From the NCBI RefSeq assembly GCF_040703125.1, contig NZ_CP160035.1:3582001-3646000 (forward strand): a DNA stretch of 64,000 nt. Reading direction: 5' to 3'. How positions within the stretch are numbered: position 1 is the stretch's first letter; the number at the start of each line of letters is the position of its first letter. A program made the position numbers and the translations under genes. The notes below the pieces were generated by a model, which had not been told where the DNA came from, made no database searches, and saw nothing but the letters and a program-made list of their open reading frames with translations. The DNA is from Flavobacterium ovatum. Its GTDB lineage: Bacteria; Bacteroidota; Bacteroidia; Flavobacteriales; Flavobacteriaceae. Shown here piece after piece: positions 28,301 through 36,888 of the stretch.

Positions 28301-29429
28301 AAAACAACTTGAAAGTATTTTGATTTCGTACAAAGCCAAGAATAAAGTAGTTACCAATAATAAAAACATCACCAAGAAAAGTGGCGGTACTAATCAAAAA
28401 ATTCAACTTACCCCACGTGGACAATTGCATAAAGAAACTGTTTATGGTAAAATGCAGCAATATGCCACAAAAGAAGAAAAGGTAAATGCTAATTTCACTC
28501 AAGATTACATAGCCAAAGTAGCAAAAAAAGAATATCGTGAAGCCTTATGGAAACGTTTGTCAGAAAATGATAACGACCCAAAAAAGGCATTCACTGGAAA
28601 AAACACATTAGCTAAAACACCCATTTACATCAGTTTAGAAGATAATATTGTAGTTCCCGAAAAAGTAAAAATGGTTTGGCTAGAAGACAATTATACTATT
28701 CGTAAAGATATTACTCCAGATTTAAAACTAGAGAAAGTAATTGACGTTGGTTTAAGAGAAATTCTTCAAAATCGTTTAAATGAGTTTAAGGGAGATGCAA
28801 AAAAAGCTTTTGTAAACCTTGACGAAAATCCTATTTGGCAAAATAAAGTCAAAGGGATTGCTATGAAAAGAGTAACCATTAGCGGCGTAAGTAATGCGCA
28901 AGCTTTGCACACCAAAAAAGATAATTTTGGAAATGAAATTTTAGATAAAGACGAAAACCCTATTCCTGTTGATTTTGTAAGTACTGGAAATAATCATCAT
29001 GTTGCCATTTATAGAGATGAAAAAGGAAATTTACAAGAAGAGGTTGTTTCTTTTTATGATGCGGTGGTTCGTAAAAACCTTGGTTTGTCTGTAATTAATA
29101 AAACGCATAAAAATGGATGGGAATTTCTTTTTACCATGAAGCAAAATGAATATTTTATTTTTCCATCAGATTCTTTTGAACCGCAAGAAGTTGATTTATT
29201 AAATCCTGAAAATTATCATTTGATTAGTCCTAATATGTTTAGAGTGCAGAAGTTTGGTTCACTTCTCTCGGGATTTTGGTTTAGACATCATTTAGAGACT
29301 CAAATCGAAGTTCCCAAAATTTTAAAAGGTATTACTTTTAAAGTGATTCAAAGTAGTAACAATTTAAAAGATATAATTAAAATAAGAATTAATCATCTCG
29401 GGCAAATCGTCCAAATAGGAGAATATTAG
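25386..29429 (+). CDS. cas9: CRISPR-associated endonuclease Cas9, type II-C
   Basis: 1347 residues. RuvC-I is GLDLGTTSIGWA with Asp8; an arginine-rich bridge helix follows (RTLKRGARRGLQRFKQRR, about 60-78). RuvC-II is RVELAREL with Glu663, HNH is DIEHIIPKSRLFDD with His744, and RuvC-III is HHAMDA with His908 and Asp911. All nuclease residues are present, so it should cut both strands of guide-matched DNA. The C-terminal region includes NNHHVAIYRDE of the wedge/PAM-interacting part. There is no csn2 or cas4, and the gene order cas9-cas1-cas2 marks type II-C. A tandem hairpin array starts within 20 bp of its stop codon. Confidence 0.97.
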   Translation: MKKILGLDLGTTSIGWAYINEAESDNETSAIINSGVRIVPLTTDEEADFKKGNTISINADRTLKRGARRGLQRFKQRRNALLQAFRGINFITSNYVYAETGKQTTFSSYKLRAKSATEQISKEELVQVLLMLNKKRGYKSSRKAKTAEEGDAIDGMKIAKELNDKNQTPGEWVYNLLLNGGKFIPDFYRSDLQTELEKIIIFQNQFYPEIVTLKLLEEIQGKTRTATSQHFTKSLKIELSENKGTREETKLQHYKWRNDGLSCALDIKVIAFILTEINNQINQSSGYLGAISDRSKELYFNQETVGQFQFKQLEQNSHAKLKNQVFYRQDYLDEFEQIWETQSKFYPELDEKLKIEVRDITIFYQRKLKSQKHLVSFCEFEKGHKAIPKSSPLFQDFRIWQNLNNIVVKNETTKEPFILDEELKKNIAQELLFKESMTDVQMLTFCELKKGTYTVNFKKIEGNRTNTALFKAFEKIVAIEGYDLDFTKMSPLEIKDAISPLFETIGINTNLLYFDTSIEGNDFDKQPYYQLWHLLYSAEEDEVLKQTLMKKFGFNENHIPFLLNINLQADYGSLSARAIKKVLPHLMDGHIYDKACLLTGYNHSSSLTTEQNESRILKKQLELLKKNSLRNPVVEKILNQMINVINAIIEDPAMGKPDEIRVELARELKANNEQRNEMTKAINNATKTHDDIRKLLAVEYGIARVTRNDIIRYKLWKETGGISLYTGKPIEPSRLFTKDYDIEHIIPKSRLFDDSFSNKTLCERTLNIEKSNKTAYSFLQEKFTEEEFDQFEKRIKSMFGKISRTKQNKLLMADHQIPEGFIDRQLRETQYIAKKAKEILLEVSRNVTATIGSVTDKLREDWELIDVMQELNWNKYDTLGLTYEEKGKNGERLYKIKDWTKRNDHRHHAMDAITVAFTKPAYIQYLNNLNARTNTDKKGNSIIGIENKYLKRDKNNKLRFIEPMPNFRSEAKKQLESILISYKAKNKVVTNNKNITKKSGGTNQKIQLTPRGQLHKETVYGKMQQYATKEEKVNANFTQDYIAKVAKKEYREALWKRLSENDNDPKKAFTGKNTLAKTPIYISLEDNIVVPEKVKMVWLEDNYTIRKDITPDLKLEKVIDVGLREILQNRLNEFKGDAKKAFVNLDENPIWQNKVKGIAMKRVTISGVSNAQALHTKKDNFGNEILDKDENPIPVDFVSTGNNHHVAIYRDEKGNLQEEVVSFYDAVVRKNLGLSVINKTHKNGWEFLFTMKQNEYFIFPSDSFEPQEVDLLNPENYHLISPNMFRVQKFGSLLSGFWFRHHLETQIEVPKILKGITFKVIQSSNNLKDIIKIRINHLGQIVQIGEY

Positions 29430-29440
29430 TTCAAACACGA

Positions 29441-30775
29441 TTAATTGAATAGGATTGGGTTTTAACCCATTCAACACAATACAAACACACAGAACAGGCT
29501 TTAGCCGAAACATTTGGCTAAAGCCCTTTCTAAAATCAAACCTTTAATCCCTCCATTTAAAAATGGAGGCAATTCAATAATAGAGATCATTCAAAAATCA
29601 GGATGATTTGACAAATAGAAATTAAAATCAAAATTCCATTTTTTGCAGTGCAACAGATTCAATAGGATTGGGTTTTAACCCATTCGATACAATAAAAACA
29701 CACAGAATAGGCTTTAGCCAAAACATTTGGCTAAAGCCTATTCTAGAATCAAATTTTAATCCCTCCATTTAAAAATGGAGGCAATTCAAGAAATAGAGAT
29801 CATTCAAAAAATAGGATGATTTGACAAATAGGAATCAATATCAACAATCATTTTTTTGCAATACAACAGATTCAATAGGATTGGGATTTATCCCATTCAA
29901 CACAATACAAACATACAAAAAAAGGCTTTAGCCGAAACATTTGGCTAAAGCCCATTATAAAATCAAACCTATAATCCCTCCTTTTAAAAATGGAGGCAAT
30001 TCAATAAATAGAGATCATTCAAAAATTAGGATGATTTAACAAATAGGAAATAATCTAAAGATTGTTATTTATTCATAACAACAAATTCAATAGGATTGGG
30101 TTTTAACCCATTCGACACATTATAAACACACAGAAAAGGCTTTAGCCGAAATATTTGGCTAAAACCCATTCTAAAATCAAATTTTTATCCCTTCATTTAA
30201 AAATGGAGGCAATTCAAAAAATAGACACAATGCAAAAATTGGGATTATTTGCCAAATAAAAATCAAGATTCCAATTTGTGCATTACAAAGGATTCAATAG
30301 GATTGGGATTTATCCCATTCAACACAATAAAAACACATAGAATAGGCTTTAGCCGAAACATTTAGCTAAAGCCCTTTCTAAAATCAAATTTTAATCCCTC
30401 CATTTAAAAATGGAGGCAATGCAAAAAATAGACACAATGCAAAAATTGGGATTATTTGCCAAATAAAAATCAATATCAAGATTTCAATTTGTGCATTACA
30501 AAGGATTCAATAGGATTGGGATTTATCCCATTCAACACAATACAGACACACAGAAAAGGCTTTATCCGAAACATTTGGCTAAAGCCCATTCTAGAATCAA
30601 ATTTTTATCCCTCCATATAAAAATAGAGGCAATTCAAAAAATAGATACAATAAAAAAACTTGGATTGTTTGACAAATAGACATCAAGATTCCAATTTATG
30701 CATTACAACAAATTCAATAGGATTGGGATTTATCCCATTCAAACATAAAATATAAATCATTTAAAAACACAATTT
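29441..30775. repeat. Tandem array of six to seven 207-215 bp hairpin units
   Basis: The box AGGATTGGG recurs at 29451, 29664, 29877, 30092, 30299, 30512 and 30719. Each full unit holds three stems: TGGG(T/A)TTTA(A/T)CCCA, GGCTTTAGCC...GGCTAAAGCC, and CCTCCATTTaAAATGGAGG, then a weaker one around ATCATTC...GGATGAT. The seventh unit is cut after its first stem by the transposase gene. The stems resemble REP/IS200-type palindromes used by HUH transposases. The units contain no real gene. Confidence 0.9.
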
Positions 30776-31207
30776 ATGCCTTATATAAAAACCTATATCC
30801 ATTTTGTTTGGAGTACAAAGAATAGAATACCATTTTTGAATAATAAAGAATTAAGACAAAAAGTTTGGCGTCATATCAAAGAAAATGCAGAGAAGAAAGG
30901 AATTTTTGTTGATTTTGTCAATGGTTATTCTGATCACTGCCATTGCTTGATTTCATTGGGAGCAGATCAAACTATCCAAAAAACCATGCAACTGATAAAA
31001 GGAGAATCATCTTTTTGGATTAACCAAAACAAATTCTGCTTGAACAAATTTGAATGGCAGGATGAATATTTTGCGGTTTCTATATCCGAGTCAATGCTTG
31101 ACAAAGTTAGGAACTACATCCGAAATCAAGAAGAACATCATAGTAAACATTCCTTTGAAGAGGAGTACAATGAATTTATTACCAAATATAAATTTCAAAA
31201 AGAATAA
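30776..31207 (+). CDS. REP-associated (RAYT/Y1, IS200-like) HUH transposase
   Basis: 143 residues, complete for the small TnpA fold. The HUH metal site is His54-Cys-His56 in YSDHCHCLIS and the single catalytic tyrosine is Tyr114 in VRNYIRNQEEHH. The N-terminus YIKTYIHFVWSTKNRIPFL is typical of this family. Such enzymes nick and join single-stranded DNA at hairpins. The gene lies inside a split hairpin unit between cas9 and cas1, with like units on both sides, which fits a RAYT/REP pair. No tnpB/iscB gene is attached. It does not look like a Cas protein. Confidence 0.92.
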   Translation: MPYIKTYIHFVWSTKNRIPFLNNKELRQKVWRHIKENAEKKGIFVDFVNGYSDHCHCLISLGADQTIQKTMQLIKGESSFWINQNKFCLNKFEWQDEYFAVSISESMLDKVRNYIRNQEEHHSKHSFEEEYNEFITKYKFQKE

Positions 31208-31392
31208 ATTTGGCTAAAGCCATTGTAACTCTTTCCTATTTCCCCTCCAGCTAAAGCGGGAGGCAATTCAAAAGCAAGAAGGTTCAATATGCCGGTATGC
31301 AATCAATAGGATTGAGTTTTGATCCAATCGACACAAAAAACACTCAATAGGCTTTAGCTAAAATAATTTAAATGCATTTTAAATCTTAAAAA
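31208..31392. repeat. Hairpin-unit remainder downstream of the transposase
   Basis: TTGGCTAAAGCC and a stem CCTCC-AGCTAAAGC-GGGAGG (second half of a unit) follow the transposase stop. A further first-half unit, AATAGGATTGAGTTTTGATC..., with a decayed GGCTTTAGCTAAAAT stem then runs up to about 40 bp before cas1. The pieces show that the transposase gene occupies the middle of a unit. Confidence 0.8.
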
Positions 31393-32286
31393 ATGATAAA
31401 ACGCACCCTATTCTTCGGTAATCCCGCTTATTTAAGCACCAAAAACGAACAATTAGTCATTTCTTATCCTGACAAGAATTTAGAAACCAAATCAGTAGCT
31501 ATTGAAGAAATTGGCGTCATTGTACTTGAAAGCCAACAAATTACCATTACAAATGGTTTATTAGAAAAACTAACCAACAATAATGTAGCATTAATTAATT
31601 GCGACCAATATCATTTACCAATTGGCCTGTTAATGCCTTTGAGTGGTCATACTGAACAAACAGAAAGATTTAGGAACCAAATTAATGCTTCTGTACCGCT
31701 AAAAAAGAATTTATGGCAACAAACCATTAGTGCCAAGATTACGAACCAAGCAGGCTTACTTAGAGAAAAAGGTATTCCCTGTCGTAAAATGGAAATTTGG
31801 GCCAAAGAAGTAAGTTCTGGAGATGCTCTCAATCACGAATCAAGAGCAGCTGTTTTCTACTGGGCTAATCTGTTTACAATTGAAAATTTCACCAGAGGTC
31901 AAAAAGAAATGGCACCCAACAACTTGCTTAACTATGGATATGCTATTCTACGAGGAATTACAGCTCGGGCATTAGTAAGCTCGGGAATGCTACCCACTCT
32001 AGGCATCTTTCATCGCAACAAGTACAATGCTTATTGCTTAGCCGATGATATAATGGAGCCCTATCGCCCGTATGTAGATTTGATTGTGAGTCATATTATC
32101 GAAAATGAAGATACTATAGAAAAACTTACTATCGATATGAAAAAACAATTATTGAGTATTGCTTCTATCGATGTTTGTATTGATGGTAAAAACAGTCCGT
32201 TGATGGTTGCGATGAGTCGAACAACAAATTCATTAAACGAATGTTTTGAAGGCTCCTCTCGAAAACTTTTATACCCTGTTTTTTAA
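31393..32286 (+). CDS. cas1: CRISPR-associated integrase Cas1, type II
   Basis: 297 residues, normal for type II Cas1. The metal-binding triad is Glu149 (ALNHESRAAVFYW), His207 (LGIFHRNKYN) and Glu222 (LADDIMEPYRP). Cas1 with Cas2 inserts new spacers into the array. It is separated from cas9 by 1.96 kb of transposase and hairpin units, so it may need its own promoter, and cas2 follows 30 bp later. Confidence 0.97.
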   Translation: MIKRTLFFGNPAYLSTKNEQLVISYPDKNLETKSVAIEEIGVIVLESQQITITNGLLEKLTNNNVALINCDQYHLPIGLLMPLSGHTEQTERFRNQINASVPLKKNLWQQTISAKITNQAGLLREKGIPCRKMEIWAKEVSSGDALNHESRAAVFYWANLFTIENFTRGQKEMAPNNLLNYGYAILRGITARALVSSGMLPTLGIFHRNKYNAYCLADDIMEPYRPYVDLIVSHIIENEDTIEKLTIDMKKQLLSIASIDVCIDGKNSPLMVAMSRTTNSLNECFEGSSRKLLYPVF

Positions 32287-32316
32287 TTTAATATAAGGAA
32301 TGTTAAATAACGTATT

Positions 32317-32664
32317 ATGTATGATGAACATTACACACGTTTAAACCAATATAGAAGTTTGTGGATATTAGTATTTTTTGACCTGCCGACAGAAACCCGT
32401 AAGGAACGTAAGATAGCTTCTGGATTTAGAAAGAAACTATTGGACGATGGATTTTCTATGTTCCAATTTTCGATTTACATGCGCTTTTGTGCGAGTAGAG
32501 AAAACGCTGAAGTACATACGAAAAGAATAAAAAGCAACCTCCCCGAACATGGAAAAATTGGAGTGATGCAAATTACCGATAAACAGTTTGGAATGATGGA
32601 ATTATTTTACGGGAAAAAGCCTATAGCCCCTGAGAAACCATCTCAACAATTAGAACTTTTCTAA
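32317..32664 (+). CDS. cas2: CRISPR-associated protein Cas2
   Basis: 115 residues. The ferredoxin-like fold begins [18 protein letters not shown] with Asp22 at the usual position, and continues [14 protein letters not shown] and [17 protein letters not shown]. Cas2 is the scaffold that bridges two Cas1 dimers during spacer integration. The array starts 114 bp downstream. Confidence 0.95.
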   Translation: MYDEHYTRLNQYRSLWILVFFDLPTETRKERKIASGFRKKLLDDGFSMFQFSIYMRFCASRENAEVHTKRIKSNLPEHGKIGVMQITDKQFGMMELFYGKKPIAPEKPSQQLELF

Positions 32665-32778
32665 AATAGAATTACAAAACTCCTAACCTACTCTATATCA
32701 GCAACTAAAAGCCACCCATTTTTACAATTCAAAATAAACTCATAACTCACAACATATCAAACGATTAAACCGCGGTAT
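32665..32778. other. cas2-to-array spacer
   Basis: 114 bp of AT-rich sequence with no hairpin or clear promoter. It could hold the integration leader if spacers are added at this end, but it would lie downstream of the crRNA transcript if crRNAs are made from the minus strand. Confidence 0.4.
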
Positions 32779-35481
32779 GTTGGGAATTATAAGCTAAAAT
32801 ACAATTTTGAAAGCAATTCACAACTTTATCCATTTATAGTGAAAGTCGTAAGAGGTTGGGAATTATAAGCTAAAATACAATTTTGAAAGCAATTCACAAC
32901 TTATATCATGTGTTAGGGAATCGGCTTTTTGTTGGGAATTATAAGCTAAAATACAATTTTGAAAGCAATTCACAACTCAAAACCAAAATTCAATAACCAA
33001 TCCTCAGTTGGGAATTATAAGCTAAAATACAATTTTGAAAGCAATTCACAACTGATACTTTATTTTTGTTTTGTTTATTTCAGTTGGGAATTATAAGCTA
33101 AAATACAATTTTGAAAGCAATTCACAACTAACGTGTCGGTTAAATCCTTTTTACATTCGTTGGGAATTATAAGCTAAAATACAATTTTGAAAGCAATTCA
33201 CAACAAGCAATAGAACAACCTAAAAAGACATCAAGTTGGGAATTATAAGCTAAAATACAATTTTGAAAGCAATTCACAACAAGAGAATTGTCGATATTGC
33301 GACCTTCGAGGTTGGGAATTATAAGCTAAAATACAATTTTGAAAGCAATTCACAACAAAAAGGGCATCATCCCGCAACTTTTCAGGGTTGGGGATTATAA
33401 GCTAAAATACAATTTTGAAAGCAATTCACAACTTCACCAAAGCAATGAATTTAGAATCATCCGTTGGGAATTATAAGCTAAAATACAATTTTGAAAGCAA
33501 TTCACAACCATCGATGACGTTCTTTTTGATGAACAAGGGTTGGGAATTATAAGCTAAAATACAATTTTGAAAGCAATTCACAACTCAATCTCATGGTTAA
33601 TTAAAGCAGTCTTTGTTGGGAATTATAAGCTAAAATACAATTTTGAAAGCAATTCACAACTCTTGATTGTGAATAGTCCATAAATACATAGTTGGGAATT
33701 ATAAGCTAAAATACAATTTTGAAAGCAATTCACAACGATACTATCAAAAGTAAACCACAAATCTTCGTTGGGAATTATAAGCTAAAATACAATTTTGAAA
33801 GCAATTCACAACTAAATTAATCGACCATCCCACAATTGAATAGTTGGGAATTATAAGCTAAAATACAATTTTGAAAGCAATTCACAACGAATAGCGTTTT
33901 TTAAAAAAGTTTGCATTGGTTGGGAATTATAAGCTAAAATACAATTTTGAAAGCAATTCACAACTAGAGTTTTTAATCAATGCAAATATTACGTGTTGGG
34001 AATTATAAGCTAAAATACAATTTTGAAAGCAATTCACAACTTCCAAATCATAATGTTTGTCGTTATAAAGGTTGGGAATTATAAGCTAAAATACAATTTT
34101 GAAAGCAATTCACAACGCTCAAATACCACAAGGCGGTTTCCCGACGTTGGGAATTATAAGCTAAAATACAATTTTGAAAGCAATTCACAACAAGGGATTT
34201 TTTTTGGCTCAAATGTTAAAGTTGGGAATTATAAGCTAAAATACAATTTTGAAAGCAATTCACAACTATTGAATACTGTTTTTGTGCAATCCAACCGTTG
34301 GGAATTATAAGCTAAAATACAATTTTGAAAGCAATTCACAACTTTTGCATCCAAAGTAAGCTCTGAGTTATTGTTGGGAATTATAAGCTAAAATACAATT
34401 TTGAAAGCAATTCACAACACCGCCACTAAATGGAATATCCCTACCCATGTTGGGAATTATAAGCTAAAATACAATTTTGAAAGCAATTCACAACTGCCCA
34501 AGTTCTAGTTTTTGATTTATTAGAGTTGGGAATTATAAGCTAAAATACAATTTTGAAAGCAATTCACAACTCTTGCCCTGTTCTTTTACAGTATCCGTTT
34601 GTTGGGAATTATAAGCTAAAATACAATTTTGAAAGCAATTCACAACATATTGATTTAACGACCTGAGCCATTACATGTTGGGAATTATAAGCTAAAATAC
34701 AATTTTGAAAGCAATTCACAACACCAATGGTGAATTCAATAAATATCTTACTGTTGGGAATTATAAGCTAAAATACAATTTTGAAAGCAATTCACAACTC
34801 CCTGACGAAAATCAAACTATTATCTACAGTTGGGAATTATAAGCTAAAATACAATTTTGAAAGCAATTCACAACATTGCATAATCTTTATTTTCGAAATA
34901 ATGAGTTGGGAATTATAAGCTAAAATACAATTTTGAAAGCAATTCACAACTTTCCGGAACGAAGGATTTCAACGTCTTGAGTTGGGAATTATAAGCTAAA
35001 ATACAATTTTGAAAGCAATTCACAACTCAAAGAGCGGTCTTTATGACTTTTACGAAGTTGGGAATTATAAGCTAAAATACAATTTTGAAAGCAATTCACA
35101 ACATGATATCATTCATAATTTTATTTATTTTGTTGGGAATTATAAGCTAAAATACAATTTTGAAAGCAATTCACAACTTATTAGATAATGTATTACGTTG
35201 TTTGGAAGTTGGGAATTATAAGCTAAAATACAATTTTGAAAGCAATTCACAACATAGTGGCCATGTTCGTGATTTGCTTGATCGTTGGGAATTATAAGCT
35301 AAAATACAATTTTGAAAGCAATTCACAACGTACTAAGTGAATAAACACCGTCAAAAACAGTTGGGAATTATAAGCTAAAATACCATTTTGAAAGCAATTC
35401 ACAACGTTTTTTGGGTTTCAGCAAAAACAACTACTGTTGGGAATTATAAGCTAAAATACAATTTTGAAAGCAATTCACAAC
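32779..35481 (-). CRISPR. CRISPR array, 36 repeats and 35 spacers (type II-C)
   Basis: Counting by hand gives 36 repeats of 46 bp and 35 spacers, all 30 bp except three of 29 (ending at 34145, 34220 and 35131). On the plus strand the repeat starts GTTGGGAATTATAAGC and ends GAAAGCAATTCACAAC. Only repeat 9 (33387, A to G at position 7) and repeat 35 (35360, one A to C in the central ACAATT) differ. The minus strand is given because the tracrRNA anti-repeat pairs with the minus-strand repeat, which begins GTTGTGAATTGC, the usual type II crRNA repeat start. The minus repeat also carries TATAAT near its end, a possible internal promoter element. Confidence 0.97.
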
Positions 35482-35534
35482 TAAAAAAGATAGTGTCCTG
35501 CTTAGTGGACACTATCTTTTTTAGTTGTGAATTG
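35471..35534. terminator. 28-bp perfect inverted repeat at the array end
   Basis: The left arm (35471-35498) is the last 11 bases of the final repeat plus CTAAAAAAGATAGTGTCC-type sequence. An 8-nt loop (TGCTTAGT) follows, and the right arm (35507-35534) is its exact complement. The inner part GATAGTGTCC...GGACACTATCTTTTTT is a textbook terminator on either strand. It would stop plus-strand transcripts leaving the array and minus-strand transcripts entering it. Confidence 0.88.
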
Positions 35535-35579
35535 GATGTATAAGAGTTACGAAAAACAATAAACTTTATTAAAAATCTT

Positions 35580-35785
35580 TAGTCCTACTTCGGTGTGACT
35601 TTTCATTTTACAACTATTCTTCTTTCCACACCAATCCCCTAGCCCTGATTGCAACGGAATTCCTTATGCCATAGCCTTGAATTTTTTTCTTGACTATAAA
35701 GAGCGACTGAAAGAAGCTCCTTTAGGGTCTTAGAAAAAACAAGGCTATAAATAAGAATGGAGTGTAAAACGGGAAATAGCTTCTT
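35580..35785. repeat. Recurrent flavobacterial intergenic element (putative)
   Basis: Read on the minus strand this begins GAAGCTATTTCCCGTTTTAC, includes AGGAGCTTCTTTCAGTCGCTC and ends AAGGAATTCCGTTGCAATCAG followed by GGCTAG. From memory, elements with ends like AGCTATTTCC(C/T)G and GGATTTCCGTTTCAATCGGGGCTA are frequent between flavobacterial genes. The match is from recall, not a search. No protein is encoded here. Confidence 0.4.
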
Positions 35786-36820
35786 TTAATTTAAAAAAGC
35801 GATACAGACTGGCGAAATTAGCTCTTGGGTCTGTTGAATAGGATGACAAAGTCCATTGATGTCAATTTTATACGTAATGGTGTCGTTTGAGTTTTGATGA
35901 CAAGCAATTAAAAACTGACCGTTTGGGGTAATATTGAATTCTCGCAGTTCTTGACCTTGGGTTTGAAAACAATCTACTAAAACTAACATATTAGCCTGAA
36001 TTTTAAAAATCGTAATGCCGTCAAAACCTCTATTGGCTACATATAAAAATTGTCCATTGGGATGCAATCGAATAGCGGAGGCACTAGGTAAACCGGTGTA
36101 TGAATTGGGTAAAGAAGGATAAATGACTATTGTTTGCCATTGATTGGATTTGAACTCTAGGACGGTAACCTCTCCTGTTAATTCATGAATTAGATAGGCT
36201 AATAAACCTGAGCTGTTAAAAACGATATGCCTGCAACCTGCACCTGGTTGAGTAATGATATCCAATGTTGGTTTAGGATACAATAGAGCTCCGTTAAACT
36301 CATAAACTTTTACCCTATCGATTCCTAGATCGGGAACATAAACGGTTTTTCCATCTGAATGCAAGACAGCTTGATGCGCATGAGGTGCTTCTTGGCGAAT
36401 CTTATTTAGACTTGAACCAGAATGCTTATGATGAGTCAAAGAAGTTAAAATCTGTCCATTATCGTTAACCGGAAATTGTAACACATTTCCAGAACCATAA
36501 CAAGAAACAATAAGATTAGCATTGCAATAGGCAATATGACAAGGCAAACCCCCTTTTATAGTTTGTTTATTTAAAAAAGTTAGCGAATAATCCGCATTAA
36601 TCTTGAAGGCCTTTATCACCGCATTTTCGATCGTTTCAGTAATAGCGTATAAAAAATGGTTATCATTACTCAGTGTTACATAAGCAGGGTTTTCTGAGGG
36701 CATGGTATGCAAAAGTTTAATTGCCCCAGAGTCATCTATTACTGCACTATAAATTCCTTTTCCTGCACCACCAAATGTTGGTGATATCATATTGGTATAA
36801 CATCCTATAAAAAAGTGCAT
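35786..36820 (-). CDS. Lactonase-family (6-phosphogluconolactonase-like) beta-propeller
   Basis: 344 residues, the usual length of the seven-bladed lactonase family (YbhE/Pgl type). Typical blade pieces are GIYSAVIDDSGAIKLL, NPAYVTLSNDNHFLYAITE, PHAHQAVLHSDGKTVYVPDLGIDRVKVYE and ASAIRLHPNGQFLYVANRGFDGITIF. Enzymes of this family hydrolyse 6-phosphogluconolactone, but several members have other substrates. No pentose phosphate gene is nearby. It has no signal peptide, so a cytoplasmic place is likely. Confidence 0.85.
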   Translation of the reverse strand: MHFFIGCYTNMISPTFGGAGKGIYSAVIDDSGAIKLLHTMPSENPAYVTLSNDNHFLYAITETIENAVIKAFKINADYSLTFLNKQTIKGGLPCHIAYCNANLIVSCYGSGNVLQFPVNDNGQILTSLTHHKHSGSSLNKIRQEAPHAHQAVLHSDGKTVYVPDLGIDRVKVYEFNGALLYPKPTLDIITQPGAGCRHIVFNSSGLLAYLIHELTGEVTVLEFKSNQWQTIVIYPSLPNSYTGLPSASAIRLHPNGQFLYVANRGFDGITIFKIQANMLVLVDCFQTQGQELREFNITPNGQFLIACHQNSNDTITYKIDINGLCHPIQQTQELISPVCIAFLN

Positions 36821-36850
36821 CCTCGTAAATATTAAGTTAAACTCCTCATT

Positions 36851-36888
36851 GTTGTAAATGCTAAAATACTATTTCGAAAGCTAATCGC
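36851..36888 (+). repeat. Solitary CRISPR-repeat-like (or anti-repeat-like) sequence
   Basis: The stretch starts GTTGTAAATGCTAAAATACT and goes on ATTTCGAAAGCTAATCGCC. Against the array repeat, GCTAAAATAC-ATTT-GAAAGC matches at 20 of 22 positions, and the first GTTG matches too, with a 5-6-base deletion between. It is in the same orientation as the plus-strand repeat, 1.37 kb beyond the array, in the divergent gap between the lactonase gene and rmuC. It is too similar to be chance. It may be a relic repeat or an anti-repeat RNA. Confidence 0.65.

Noticed and set aside
30491..30679. 62-codon open frame within the hairpin units
   Set aside because: It runs through the unit stems and has no protein features; the same stretch in other units carries stops.
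30776..31207. Considered as an accessory Cas protein because of its place between cas9 and cas1
   Set aside because: The HUH motif, the single catalytic Tyr and flanking hairpin units make it a Y1/RAYT transposase; no csn2 or cas4 features.
34023..34310. Open frame of 95 codons inside the CRISPR array
   Set aside because: It translates the repeats (VGNYKLKYNFESNSQ recurs) and is an artefact of a repeat length not divisible by three combined with spacer lengths.
35483..35522. The array-end palindrome as an insertion-sequence terminus
   Set aside because: No transposase, second end or target duplication nearby, and it reads well as a bidirectional terminator.
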